Of a stretch of 9,084 bases of DNA, positions 1 to 6,979 are shown in pieces; positions within the stretch are counted from its first letter, which is position 1; each line of letters begins with the position of its first letter. The translations under genes were made by a program, and so were the position numbers. The notes under the pieces were generated by a model that worked only from the letters and a program-made list of their open reading frames with translations, was not told where the DNA came from and did no database searches. The stretch comes from Armatimonadota bacterium (GTDB lineage Bacteria; Armatimonadota; Zipacnadia; Zipacnadales; UBA11051): assembly GCA_003542955.1 (NCBI GenBank), contig DPJP01000260.1:1-9084 (forward strand), given 5' to 3'.

Positions 1-92
1 TGGGCCGACCTCGTTCGCGCCGCATACACCCGCGGCGCGCCCTCGTGCGGCCCCTCCCCGTCTCCGGGCCTCGAGGCAGCCTTCTCGCCCTT

Positions 93-1076
93 TCACCCCA
101 CCGGCAGCGTCACCGGCTCGCGGCGCTCAGCCGACAGATACGCCGCCTCGAAGACCTCGAGGCTGTCGCGGCCGGCCTTGCCCGGAATCCGGTTCGGCTG
201 TCCGCTCTTGCAGCAGTCGAAGAAGTGCGACAACTCCGCCATCAACCCGTCCACCGGCTCGAGCTCGATCCTCTCCGAATTGCCCTCATGGTCCGCATAC
301 AGCAGCGTGTTCGTGTCGATGAGCTTGACTGAGCCCTTCGTGCCTCCGAGGCCGAACTCCGACCCGCCCACCGGGTAGAGCTGGCTGCTGTGCAGTGAGC
401 ACACGGCGCCGTTCTCCGCCCACCAACTGATGATGATGCTGTCCTCGGTGTCGGTATCCGCGAAGCTGCCCCAGTTGACGTGTCCGGTGACCTCGGTCGC
501 GGCCCCGGCCATCCACAGCAGCAGGTCCATCTGGTGGCATGCGGCTGAATAGAGGCCCCCGACCTTCTCCTTCTCCCTGCGCCATTCGCCGATGCCGACC
601 GGCGGTCTCCCCCCCATCCTGACCGTCCATGCCAGCCGCACGTCGCCCAGCCGGCCGTCCTCGGTCATCTGCTGCATCTTTTGGTAGGCCGGGTAGAAGC
701 GCAGCACATAGCCGATCATCAACTGCACGCCGGCCTGCTCTGTGGCGGTGATCATCTCCTCGCAGTCGGCGACCGATGTCGCCATCGGCTTCTCGCAGAA
801 GATGTGGACCCCCGCTTCCGCGGCCGCCAGCACGATCTCCTTGTGCGTGAACGTAGGAGTCACGACAAGCACGGCGTCGACGCCGGCCATGAGCAGCTCG
901 CGATAGTCGTCCGTGGCGAAGCCTACATTGTGGACCTCCGCCAACTCCTGGGCGCTCTGCAGATTGACATCCGCCAGTCCCACGAGGTCTACTCCCGCAA
1001 GCTGCAGACTGATGTCGGCCTCCCGCCGTCCCAGTCCTCCACACCCTACCACCCCAAGCCTCAGATTATCCGACAT
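93..1076 (-). CDS. Gfo/Idh/MocA family NAD(P)-dependent oxidoreductase
   Basis: Predicted cytoplasmic dehydrogenase of 327 residues, a normal length for the family, which oxidises or reduces sugars, inositols and related polyols using NAD(P). The N-terminal Rossmann fold starts at residue 5 with the dinucleotide motif GCGGLG (11-16), and an acidic residue, D36, follows the second strand. The family signature EKP is at 95-97, with the catalytic lysine K96. The C-terminal substrate domain begins near 125 (RFYP). Around 173-190 the usual D-x3-H-x2-D signature reads S177-x3-H181-x2-D184, so the catalytic histidine is kept but the first aspartate is serine. There is no signal peptide or membrane segment. 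The ATG at 1076-1074 gives the expected short lead into the Rossmann strand; a purine-rich stretch (GGAGAAGGTGAG) lies further upstream, but Shine-Dalgarno spacing is not ideal. It is divergent from the sulfatase at 1515. Family assignment is firm; the substrate cannot be told from sequence. Confidence 0.95.
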   Translation of the reverse strand: MSDNLRLGVVGCGGLGRREADISLQLAGVDLVGLADVNLQSAQELAEVHNVGFATDDYRELLMAGVDAVLVVTPTFTHKEIVLAAAEAGVHIFCEKPMATSVADCEEMITATEQAGVQLMIGYVLRFYPAYQKMQQMTEDGRLGDVRLAWTVRMGGRPPVGIGEWRREKEKVGGLYSAACHQMDLLLWMAGAATEVTGHVNWGSFADTDTEDSIIISWWAENGAVCSLHSSQLYPVGGSEFGLGGTKGSVKLIDTNTLLYADHEGNSERIELEPVDGLMAELSHFFDCCKSGQPNRIPGKAGRDSLEVFEAAYLSAERREPVTLPVG

Positions 1077-1218
1077 CGCTGTTCACCGGCTCACCTTCTC
1101 CAAAGTGTTGACACCGCGCGCGCCGGCCTGGCCCAGCTTCCGCTACGCCTGGTCTGCAGACAGCAATTCCCCGCGCGCGGCGGCGGTTCCTGCGCTCTGG
1201 CGGGTCAGGCGCCGGGGG

Positions 1219-1432
1219 CTGTACCGAAGTCTCAGGGTTCCAGATGGGGAGATGCTGGGGTCACGTCTTGAAAATTCACTCTTGCTCTCCGGGGTCCGGG
1301 ACACCAAGCGGAGTATCGGCCATTGCGGGTGCCATTCGCTTGTCTTCGGGCAAAGATGAATTTCCAAGACGTGACCCCAGCCGTTCCACCGCTGCCTGCA
1401 TGTCCCGCATCTGCCCTGAGACTTCGGTTCAG
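1219..1432. repeat. Nested imperfect palindrome, REP/MITE-like element
   Basis: Three nested pairs of inverted arms are visible. The outer arms, 1219-1237 and 1414-1432, match at 18 of 19 positions and include 15 perfect bases (ACCGAAGTCTCAGGG at 1223-1237). The middle arms, 1255-1278 and 1357-1380, match at 23 of 24 positions and begin CTGGGGTCACGTCTTG. The inner arms are CAAGCG at 1305-1310 and CGCTTG at 1337-1342. The spacers between outer and middle arms are unequal (17 and 33 bases), so the structure is not a perfect hairpin. From memory, palindromes beginning GGGGTCA-CGTCTTG or close variants flank IS200-like/REP-associated tyrosine transposase genes in many bacteria; that link is inference. 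No transposase lies here, so this would be a non-autonomous copy. Confidence 0.7.
1255..1380. mobile_element. Core of putative non-autonomous palindromic element
   Basis: This 126-base segment is bounded by near-perfect 24-base inverted arms (one mismatch, at 1271 against 1364). The outer ends read CTGGGG and CCCCAG. The interior is 78 bases, codes for nothing recognisable, and contains a further short inverted pair (CAAGCG/CGCTTG) that could form a second hairpin inside the first. No target-site duplication is obvious at the borders, which fits IS200/IS605-type or REP-type elements because these do not make one. Calling it mobile is an inference from structure only. Confidence 0.45.
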
Positions 1433-1500
1433 CGCCCGTCGCCGCAGGTTCAGGTGATACTCCCGGCGAAGGCAGGAGGGTGCCACCTACTCGTGTACCC

Positions 1501-1505
1501 GGAGG
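1501..1505 (+). promoter_or_regulatory. Ribosome binding site of the sulfatase
   Basis: GGAGG lies nine bases before the ATG at 1515. It supports this start, which also places the conserved sulfatase strand (NIVFVFSDQQ) directly at the N-terminus. Confidence 0.7.
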
Positions 1506-1514
1506 CGCCGCTGC

Positions 1515-2843
1515 ATGCCCGAACAACCCAATATCGTGTTCGTCTTCTCCGACCAACAGCGGTGGGATACCCTCGGCTGCTACGGTCAGCCGCTCGAGGT
1601 AACACCCAACCTCGACCAGATGGCCGCCGAGGGCGTGCGCTTTGAGCATGCCTACACCTGCCAGCCCGTCTGTGGCCCGGCGCGGGCCTGCATCCAGAGC
1701 GGGCTCTATGCCACGCAGACCGGCTGCTGGCGCAACAACATCGCCCTGCCGCTGGATCAGCGCACCATCGCGCATCACCTCTCTGACGCAGGCTACGAGG
1801 TCGGCTACATCGGAAAGTGGCACCTGGCCTCGACAGGCGGTGCAGGCTATGAAGAGGTCAACTTTCGCGCGCGGGGGGTCCCGCCGGAGCGGCGCGGTGG
1901 CTATCGCGACTTCTGGATCGCCTCCGACGTGCTCGAATTCACCTCCCACGCCTACGATGGGCACATGTTCGACGCCGACGGCAACACGGTCGAGTTCGAC
2001 GGCTACCGCGTCGACAGCCACACCGACATGGTGCTCGACTACCTGAGCACCCGCGACGGTCAGAAGCCCTTCTTCCTCTTCGTCTCCTACATCGAGCCCC
2101 ATCATCAGAACGACCACGGGCGCTTCGAAGGCCCACACGGGTCGAAGCAGAAGTATGCCGACTTCGTCACTCCCGGCGACCTTGCGCCGTTGTCCGGCGA
2201 CTGGCCGGAGGAGTTCCCCGACTACCTGGGGCAGTGCAACAGCCTCGACCACAACCTCGGCCGCATCAGGCAGCGGCTTGCCGACCTCGGGCTGACCGAG
2301 GACACCGTGCTGATCTACACATCCGACCACGGTTGCCACTTCCGCACCCGCAATGCCGAGTACAAGCGCTCCTGTCACGACGGCTGTATCCGCATCCCGA
2401 TGGTCGCGTACGGCCCCGGCTTCATGGGCGGGAGGGTCATCGGCGAGATTGCGAGCCTCATCGACATGGCGCCGACAATCCTGACCGCGGGTGGCGTCGA
2501 GGCGCCCGAGGCCATGCGCGGGCGGGCGCTGCAGCAGGTCGTCGACGGGGCACCCGCCGACTGGCCTCAGGAGGCCTTCCTCCAGATCAGCGAGAGCCAG
2601 TGCGGGCGCGCGGTCCGCACCGACAGGTGGACCTACTCGATCACCGCCGGTCCCAGCCGCGCCGACAGCGTCGAATACCATGAGGACTTCCTCTATGACA
2701 ACGAGGCCGATCCACACCAGCATACCAACCTGATTGCCGACCCGGCCTATGCCGACATCCGGGGCGAGCTTCAGGCCAGACTTCTGCGGCGGATGGAGCA
2801 GGCCTCGGAGGCGACGCCGCAAGTGCTCCCGACACCCGGCTGA
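1515..2843 (+). CDS. Type I (formylglycine-dependent) sulfatase
   Basis: Sulfatase of the alkaline-phosphatase superfamily, 442 residues, predicted to hydrolyse sulfate esters. The calcium site begins with D13-Q14 in FSDQQRWD, a DQ variant of the usual DD pair common in bacterial sulfatases. The modification motif C53-G-P-A-R57 carries the cysteine that a formylglycine-generating enzyme or anaerobic maturase would convert. Other expected active-site residues are visible: K101 and H103 in GKWH, H196 in EPHH, D271-H272 in TSDHG, and K284 in EYKRS. The C-terminus has the typical short tail with a LYDNEADP-type segment (393-400). There is no signal peptide, so a cytoplasmic enzyme is likely, acting after uptake of its substrate. 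No maturase gene is in the window. The divergent dehydrogenase and the downstream secreted protein suggest, but do not prove, a saccharide-related context. The family call is firm; the substrate is unknown. Confidence 0.96.
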   Translation: MPEQPNIVFVFSDQQRWDTLGCYGQPLEVTPNLDQMAAEGVRFEHAYTCQPVCGPARACIQSGLYATQTGCWRNNIALPLDQRTIAHHLSDAGYEVGYIGKWHLASTGGAGYEEVNFRARGVPPERRGGYRDFWIASDVLEFTSHAYDGHMFDADGNTVEFDGYRVDSHTDMVLDYLSTRDGQKPFFLFVSYIEPHHQNDHGRFEGPHGSKQKYADFVTPGDLAPLSGDWPEEFPDYLGQCNSLDHNLGRIRQRLADLGLTEDTVLIYTSDHGCHFRTRNAEYKRSCHDGCIRIPMVAYGPGFMGGRVIGEIASLIDMAPTILTAGGVEAPEAMRGRALQQVVDGAPADWPQEAFLQISESQCGRAVRTDRWTYSITAGPSRADSVEYHEDFLYDNEADPHQHTNLIADPAYADIRGELQARLLRRMEQASEATPQVLPTPG

Positions 2844-2934
2844 GCTCCAATGACGGGCCGCACACGACCGCCCCGGCACGGCCGCCACCAGAGACGCACG
2901 TGTGGATGACAATAGCCGCCGGCAACCAGACATG

Positions 2935-2942
2935 AGGAGGAG
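2935..2942 (+). promoter_or_regulatory. Strong Shine-Dalgarno deciding the GTG start at 2950
   Basis: AGGAGGAG ends seven bases before GTG at 2950. The upstream in-frame ATGs at 2902 and 2932 are badly placed: the second directly abuts this Shine-Dalgarno. The ATG at 2956 is 13 bases away. The GTG start also gives a compact, standard signal peptide. Confidence 0.65.
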
Positions 2943-2949
2943 ATGCTCA

Positions 2950-3786
2950 GTGCGAATGCAGACCGCCGTCGTGCACTATGCGTTGATGCTCGTGGTGTGT
3001 TGCGCTCCCTGCGGCTCCGTGGCGGCCGCGGAGGGTCACTTCAACATCCTGACGGACGCCCACGGCTACTCGGCCGGGGGGCACACCCTCGTGCCCCTCC
3101 GGCCGATAGCGCAATGGCTCGGCGCCCGGGTCACCTACAACGCTCCCCGCATACAGGTGGCTCTGGGAAGCACTCTGATCGCCCTGAGTGTCAACTCGAG
3201 CAAGGCCACAATAAACGGGCGGCCGGTCACCCTCTCGGTTCCCGCGCGCGTCTACGGCGGCATCACCTGCGTGCCGCTACGCTTCGTTGCGGAGGCCTTC
3301 GGGCTGAAGGTGAGCTACCACGCCGGCGAGGACGCTGAGATGGACAAGACCTCCGCCATCCCCGTGGTGATGCTCTCGGGGGCGGGCAAGACCGCCCGCG
3401 TGCTGGTGCACGAGGAGCCGCCCGACGTGGTGGCACGGGTCGTGGCCGACCTTGAGCACACCACGCAGACCGAGGGCCGTGGCGCCGATGCCTTCAAGTT
3501 CGATCTCGGGAGCTATGGCTTCGACTGGATACTCCGAGTCACGAAGGTGCATGGCGGGTACTTCATCTCTTCGGTCCCGGCGCAGTGGGGTGAGCCGTAT
3601 TTCGATACTCCCGGGCTGAGGCAGACCTTCAGCGCCGAAGCCGCGGGTGTCTATGGCTATCGCGGCGGCCGATGGGTTTACATCGCGGGCTTCCAGGATG
3701 TGCCCTCGCACGACTACTGGGTCCGTGAACTCGGCATCCCGGCCGCCGTCGCCAAAGCGATGGGGATACAACTGCAGCACTACTGA
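2950..3786 (+). CDS. Secreted protein with copper-amine-oxidase N-terminal-like (stalk) domain
   Basis: Predicted exported protein of 278 residues when read from the GTG start. Residues 1-27 form a signal peptide: a short basic start, a hydrophobic core at about 6-20, and a probable cleavage after AAA at 25-27. Residues 30-125 match the copper amine oxidase N-terminal-like domain in its usual form: two repeats, each with a VPLR motif (48-51 and 108-111), the second continuing FVAEAFGLKVSY. This domain occurs widely in secreted proteins as a binding or stalk module and does not imply oxidase activity; no catalytic oxidase domain is present. Residues 126-278 match no family I recognise. They are rich in aromatic residues and glycine and contain segments such as DLGSYGFDWIL and GGRWVYIAGF. 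The gene follows the sulfatase by 106 bases on the same strand and has its own strong ribosome binding site. The function is unknown. Confidence 0.85.
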   Translation: MRMQTAVVHYALMLVVCCAPCGSVAAAEGHFNILTDAHGYSAGGHTLVPLRPIAQWLGARVTYNAPRIQVALGSTLIALSVNSSKATINGRPVTLSVPARVYGGITCVPLRFVAEAFGLKVSYHAGEDAEMDKTSAIPVVMLSGAGKTARVLVHEEPPDVVARVVADLEHTTQTEGRGADAFKFDLGSYGFDWILRVTKVHGGYFISSVPAQWGEPYFDTPGLRQTFSAEAAGVYGYRGGRWVYIAGFQDVPSHDYWVRELGIPAAVAKAMGIQLQHY

Positions 3787-3858
3787 TGCCGCGCGGGGCT
3801 TCGCGGTCGCGCTTGACCGGGGGGTGCGCCGGACGCGCAGGCGCCGAGATGCCGGAGT

Positions 3859-6072
3859 CTACTGCCCGGAGCCGGGTGGTTGCTGCTCGTGCGACCGGTG
3901 CTCTGCCGCGTCATTTCGCGGCGCGCGGCACATCTCCCCGCACGCACCCATGGCTTCGTTGGTACCTGCGATAAGCAGGATATCGCCGGCCTGGATGGTT
4001 TCGGTTGCCGTCGGGGCGGTGATGCGCCGCTCGCCCCGCTGGATGCCGATGACGGTCACGCCGTTATTGCGCCGCAGGTCGAGTTCCGCAAGCGTCTTGT
4101 CCACCCAGGGACCGCCTTCGTGCATCTGCAGCTCCATGACGGCAAACTGCTGTGCAGGAGCTTGACCGGCGTCAGACTGCCGACGGTCCAGGTACTCGAC
4201 GGCATGCTGCAGGTTCTCGGGCTCACCGAGCAGCACCAGCCTGTCACCCGCATGCAGGTGGAACTCCGGGTCGGGGTCGAAGTGGCTGCGGCCTGAGCGA
4301 CTGACGGCAATGATCGAGGCGCCAGTCTCGGCACGCAGCGGCATCTGCGCAATCGTCTGGCCGACGTAGACAGAGCCGGGGCGGAGGCGCACCTCGCGGA
4401 CATCGAACGGCCAGGGCGTCTTGCGGGTGAAGGCATCCATCGCCTCGGTCAGCGAGTCGGCGGCCATTTCAGCGGCATCGACAAATGGGCACAGCACCAG
4501 GTCGGGGCCGGCCTGCTCGAGGATGTAGGCGTCCTGCCGCGTGCGCGCGCTGAGCACCACCCGCCCCTCGAAGTCCCGCTCCCGCATCGTCTTCAGCAGG
4601 GCGAGATTCGAGTCCAGATCCGGTAGAGCGCTCATCACCCAGCGCGCTCGTTCCAGCGGCAGGTGGTCGAACAGCTCCGGGTCCTCGACATCGCCGTAGA
4701 GGGTCGCCAGACCGTCTATCCGGGCGGCCCGGAGAGTCTCCGGGTCGAAGTCCACCCCCACAACACGCTTCCCGTGCTCGAGCAGATGCCGCGCGATCGG
4801 CCCACCGTAGCTGCCGAGGCCGAAGAGGACAACATCGGCACGCGGCAACTCGTCGACACTGCCGCTGTCGGTTTCGCGATAGGGCACCCTCCGCTCGAAG
4901 ATGCTCAGGAAGCGGGCCAGGAGCCCGTACAGTGGCCCCGAGTAGATGATCATATACGTGGATGTGCCGATCGTAATCAGCCCGACCAGCGTCACCAGGC
5001 CCATTGTCTGCTCGTTAATGTGTCCCAGGCTCATGCCCAGGGCCGCGAGAATGAGCGAGAACTCGCTGATCTGGGCTACCGTGAGCCCCGCGAGGAAGCC
5101 GGTCCGCTTGCGATAGCCCATGATGCCCATGATGATCATTACGATGAGCGGGTTGCCGATGAGCACAAATGCCGAGAAGATGGCGGCGTTGCCCAACTGC
5201 GCGCCCAGCACCGTCAGGTCCAGCCTGGAGCCGAGGTCGATGAAGAAGAACAGCAGCAGAAAGTCGCGCAGGGTCACCATCCGTGAACCGATGCCGTCTC
5301 GATAGGGCGTCGAGGCCAGGCAGATACCGGCCAGGAACGCCCCGACCTCCTTGCTGAAGCCCAGCATATCGGCAACCGCCGCCAGGGCAATCGCCCAGGC
5401 GATGGAGAAGAGCAGCAGAAGCTCGGTTGAGCGGGCGACATACGGCATCAGGCGGGGGAAGACCACCCACATCATCAGCCCCACACCGGCCAGGAACAAC
5501 AGCCCCCTGCCCGCAAGCACCGCAAACTGCCCCAGCAGGTGCGCATCGTCACCGCCCACGCCGCCGAGCGCCGACAGCGCGATCATCGCCAGCACGACGA
5601 CAATATCCTGCACGATCAGGAAGCCTATCGCGATGCGGCCGTGCAGTGCGTCGATCTCGCGCTTGTCGGAAAGCAGCTTGACGATGATGATGGTGCTCGA
5701 GAAGGTGAGCGCAACGGCCACGTAGACCGACGTGACAAGCTCCATCCCCAGCGCACGCGCGATCAGGAAGCCGAAGACCGATGTGAAGATGACCTGCCCC
5801 ATCCCTGTAGCGAGCGCGACCGGGCCCATCGTGCGGATCATCTGCAGGTCGAGCTTCAGCCCCACGACAAACAGCAGCAGCGCTATGCCCATGTGGGCCA
5901 GCAGCTCAATCTGCTCGTAGTCGCTCACCAGCCCGAGGCCAACCGGACCGACGAGAATCCCGACCGCAATGAACGAGACGACCAGCGGCTGACGCAGCAG
6001 CGTGCCTGCCAGGCCGATGACTGCGGCAATGCCGATGATTGAAGTGATCTCGAGAAACAGCGAGTGATCCAT
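3859..6072 (-). CDS. CPA2-family cation:proton antiporter with RCK_N and two RCK_C domains
   Basis: Inner-membrane antiporter of 737 residues, KefB/KefC-like, predicted to exchange K+ or Na+ for protons. Residues 6-390 are the Na+/H+-exchanger domain with about 12 hydrophobic segments. The ion-path motif Q155-D156 (FLIVQDIV) is of the QD type seen in Kef proteins. Residues 411-530 are an RCK_N/TrkA-N nucleotide-binding fold with GLGSYG (418-423), acidic D441 after the second strand, and YGD at 459-461. Two RCK_C domains follow, at about 556-630 and 643-710. Kef proteins usually have none or one, so the length is above the family norm. The tail 711-737 is polar and contains C711 and C715. The start at 6072 puts the first membrane helix near the N-terminus, as is usual. 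An in-frame ATG at 6195 has a GGAG six bases upstream but would add 41 polar residues and is less likely. It is convergent with the gene ending at 3786. Confidence 0.92.
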   Translation of the reverse strand: MDHSLFLEITSIIGIAAVIGLAGTLLRQPLVVSFIAVGILVGPVGLGLVSDYEQIELLAHMGIALLLFVVGLKLDLQMIRTMGPVALATGMGQVIFTSVFGFLIARALGMELVTSVYVAVALTFSSTIIIVKLLSDKREIDALHGRIAIGFLIVQDIVVVLAMIALSALGGVGGDDAHLLGQFAVLAGRGLLFLAGVGLMMWVVFPRLMPYVARSTELLLLFSIAWAIALAAVADMLGFSKEVGAFLAGICLASTPYRDGIGSRMVTLRDFLLLFFFIDLGSRLDLTVLGAQLGNAAIFSAFVLIGNPLIVMIIMGIMGYRKRTGFLAGLTVAQISEFSLILAALGMSLGHINEQTMGLVTLVGLITIGTSTYMIIYSGPLYGLLARFLSIFERRVPYRETDSGSVDELPRADVVLFGLGSYGGPIARHLLEHGKRVVGVDFDPETLRAARIDGLATLYGDVEDPELFDHLPLERARWVMSALPDLDSNLALLKTMRERDFEGRVVLSARTRQDAYILEQAGPDLVLCPFVDAAEMAADSLTEAMDAFTRKTPWPFDVREVRLRPGSVYVGQTIAQMPLRAETGASIIAVSRSGRSHFDPDPEFHLHAGDRLVLLGEPENLQHAVEYLDRRQSDAGQAPAQQFAVMELQMHEGGPWVDKTLAELDLRRNNGVTVIGIQRGERRITAPTATETIQAGDILLIAGTNEAMGACGEMCRAPRNDAAEHRSHEQQPPGSGQ

Positions 6073-6085
6073 GATGAGAACAGTT

Positions 6086-6120
6086 CCCTGCGGCGGAACG
6101 ACCGACCTCTCGCCGCAGGG
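6086..6120 (-). promoter_or_regulatory. Perfect 10-bp stem-loop in the antiporter leader
   Basis: CCCTGCGGCG at 6086-6095 and CGCCGCAGGG at 6111-6120 are perfect inverted repeats around a 15-base loop. In the mRNA of the antiporter at 3859-6072 the stem ends 13 bases before the ATG, and its 3' arm contains the only purine-rich stretch near that start (CAGGGA). It could be a translation-controlling hairpin or, at DNA level, an operator. No U-tract follows, so it is not an ordinary terminator. If the alternative start at 6195 were used, the hairpin would lie inside the coding region. Confidence 0.5.
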
Positions 6121-6282
6121 TAGGGCCGCGAACACCTGCCGGAGCCGATCAGCGGGAAGACGGTGCGCCGCATCCGGACCGTGGTGAGCCCGCATGGAGG
6201 ACTCCGGCACTCGCGGCGGCGAAATGGGCAGGCACCTGACAGCGACCGAGTGCGGGAGTGGACGCTCAGACCACACGACCGG

Positions 6283-6289
6283 GGTGAGG
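6283..6289 (+). promoter_or_regulatory. Ribosome binding site of the HAD hydrolase
   Basis: GGTGAGG ends six bases before the ATG at 6296. This favours 6296 over the in-frame ATG at 6194, whose extra 34 residues show no HAD similarity, and over the ATG at 6308, which would leave almost no residues before the first HAD strand. Confidence 0.65.
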
Positions 6290-6295
6290 CCTGAA

Positions 6296-6979
6296 ATGCA
6301 GTGGGCGATGATATTCGATGTCGACGGCGTGATCGCGGATACCGAGGCTCTCAACGCAAGAGCCAGTGTGCTCATGTTCGAGCAACTCTACTCGACACGG
6401 GTGCAGTCGGAGGACTTCCGCGAGTTCGTGGGCACCGGCGATGAGCGCTACGTCGAGGGTGTTGCGGAGAAGTACGGCGTCACCATCGACACCGAGGCGG
6501 CTGTCGAGCGCCGCAGGGAGAACTTCTTCACCCTGCTTCAGAACGAGCCGCTACCGGCCATGGATGGCGTGCTCGCGCTGGTGGATGCAGCCGTCCAGGC
6601 CGACGACTGCCTGGTCGCCATCGCCACCTCGGGCAACAAGAACAAGCAGTTCCCCGTCATCGAGGGCACCGGGCTCGACCGCAGCCGCTTCGATGCCGTC
6701 ATCACCGGCGACGACGTGACCCGCAAGAAGCCGGACCCCCAGATATACCTCGTCACCGCCGAGCGTCTCGGCATCGAGCCCGCCCGCTGCGTGGTCTTCG
6801 AGGATGCGCCCGCGGGTGTCGAGGCCGCGAAGGCGGCTGGGATGCTCTGCGTGGCGGTGACCAGCTCGGTCGATGCGGGGAAGCTGCAGGCGGCAGACAT
6901 CGTCGTCGACAGCCTGGCCGAGGTCGATATCGACGGGCTCAGGGAGCTGGTCGCGTCTCACGCATCGCCCTCGGGATGA
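6296..6979 (+). CDS. HAD-superfamily phosphatase/phosphomutase, beta-phosphoglucomutase-like
   Basis: Soluble cytoplasmic enzyme of 227 residues, a normal size for subfamily IA HAD proteins. All four HAD motifs are present. Motif I is D8-V-D10-G-V at the N-terminus, with D8 the nucleophile and D10 the general acid/base. Motif II is T111-S112 in ATSGN. Motif III is K145 in KKPDP. Motif IV is E169-D170 in VFEDAPAGVEAA. The helical cap inserted between motifs I and II (about 16-90) places it with beta-phosphoglucomutase, phosphoglycolate phosphatase and sugar-phosphate phosphatases. The sequence does not decide between mutase and phosphatase. It lies between two minus-strand antiporter genes, and its last 22 bases overlap the 3' end of the second one tail to tail. 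No functional link to the antiporters is known from the family. Confidence 0.93.
   Translation: MQWAMIFDVDGVIADTEALNARASVLMFEQLYSTRVQSEDFREFVGTGDERYVEGVAEKYGVTIDTEAAVERRRENFFTLLQNEPLPAMDGVLALVDAAVQADDCLVAIATSGNKNKQFPVIEGTGLDRSRFDAVITGDDVTRKKPDPQIYLVTAERLGIEPARCVVFEDAPAGVEAAKAAGMLCVAVTSSVDAGKLQAADIVVDSLAEVDIDGLRELVASHASPSG

Larger units (their letters stand above)
1077..1514. other. Divergent intergenic region with nested palindrome
   Basis: This 438-base gap separates the minus-strand dehydrogenase from the plus-strand sulfatase and must hold the promoters of both. No convincing protein is encoded: the open frames across it have no recognisable motifs. About half of it (1219-1432) is the nested inverted repeat described separately. 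A short perfect palindrome, GTCTGCAGAC, sits at 1152-1161. I could not identify a convincing sigma-70 promoter pair for either gene. Confidence 0.6.

Noticed and set aside
1..92. Remains of another gene at the left edge
   Set aside because: All frames are open over so short a stretch, none shows a recognisable protein end or start, and the GCCTCGAGGC palindrome at 68-77 has no loop or T-tract to act as a terminator.
1143..2933. Long open frame of 596 codons on the minus strand across the sulfatase
   Set aside because: It is antisense to a gene with a full set of sulfatase active-site residues, has no recognisable motifs, and is explained by high GC content suppressing stop codons.
2950..3786. 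Copper amine oxidase enzyme
   Set aside because: Only the N-terminal-like repeat domain is present. The protein is far too short for the catalytic domain and shows no topaquinone motif.
3787..3858. Possible bidirectional terminator between convergent genes
   Set aside because: Only short GC-rich stems are present (CCGCG/CGCGG at 3789-3806 and GCGCC/GGCGC at 3826-3844). Neither is followed by a T-tract on either strand, so I cannot support a terminator.
4663..5286. 207-codon plus-strand open frame inside the first antiporter
   Set aside because: It is antisense to the exchanger and RCK domains, has no motif, and a composition typical of antisense frames in GC-rich DNA.
6073..6195. N-terminal extension of the first antiporter to the ATG at 6195 or beyond to 6375
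   Set aside because: The added residues are polar, unlike anything in the family, and the longest version would overlap the start of the HAD gene. The GGAG before 6195 keeps some doubt, noted in the gene entry.
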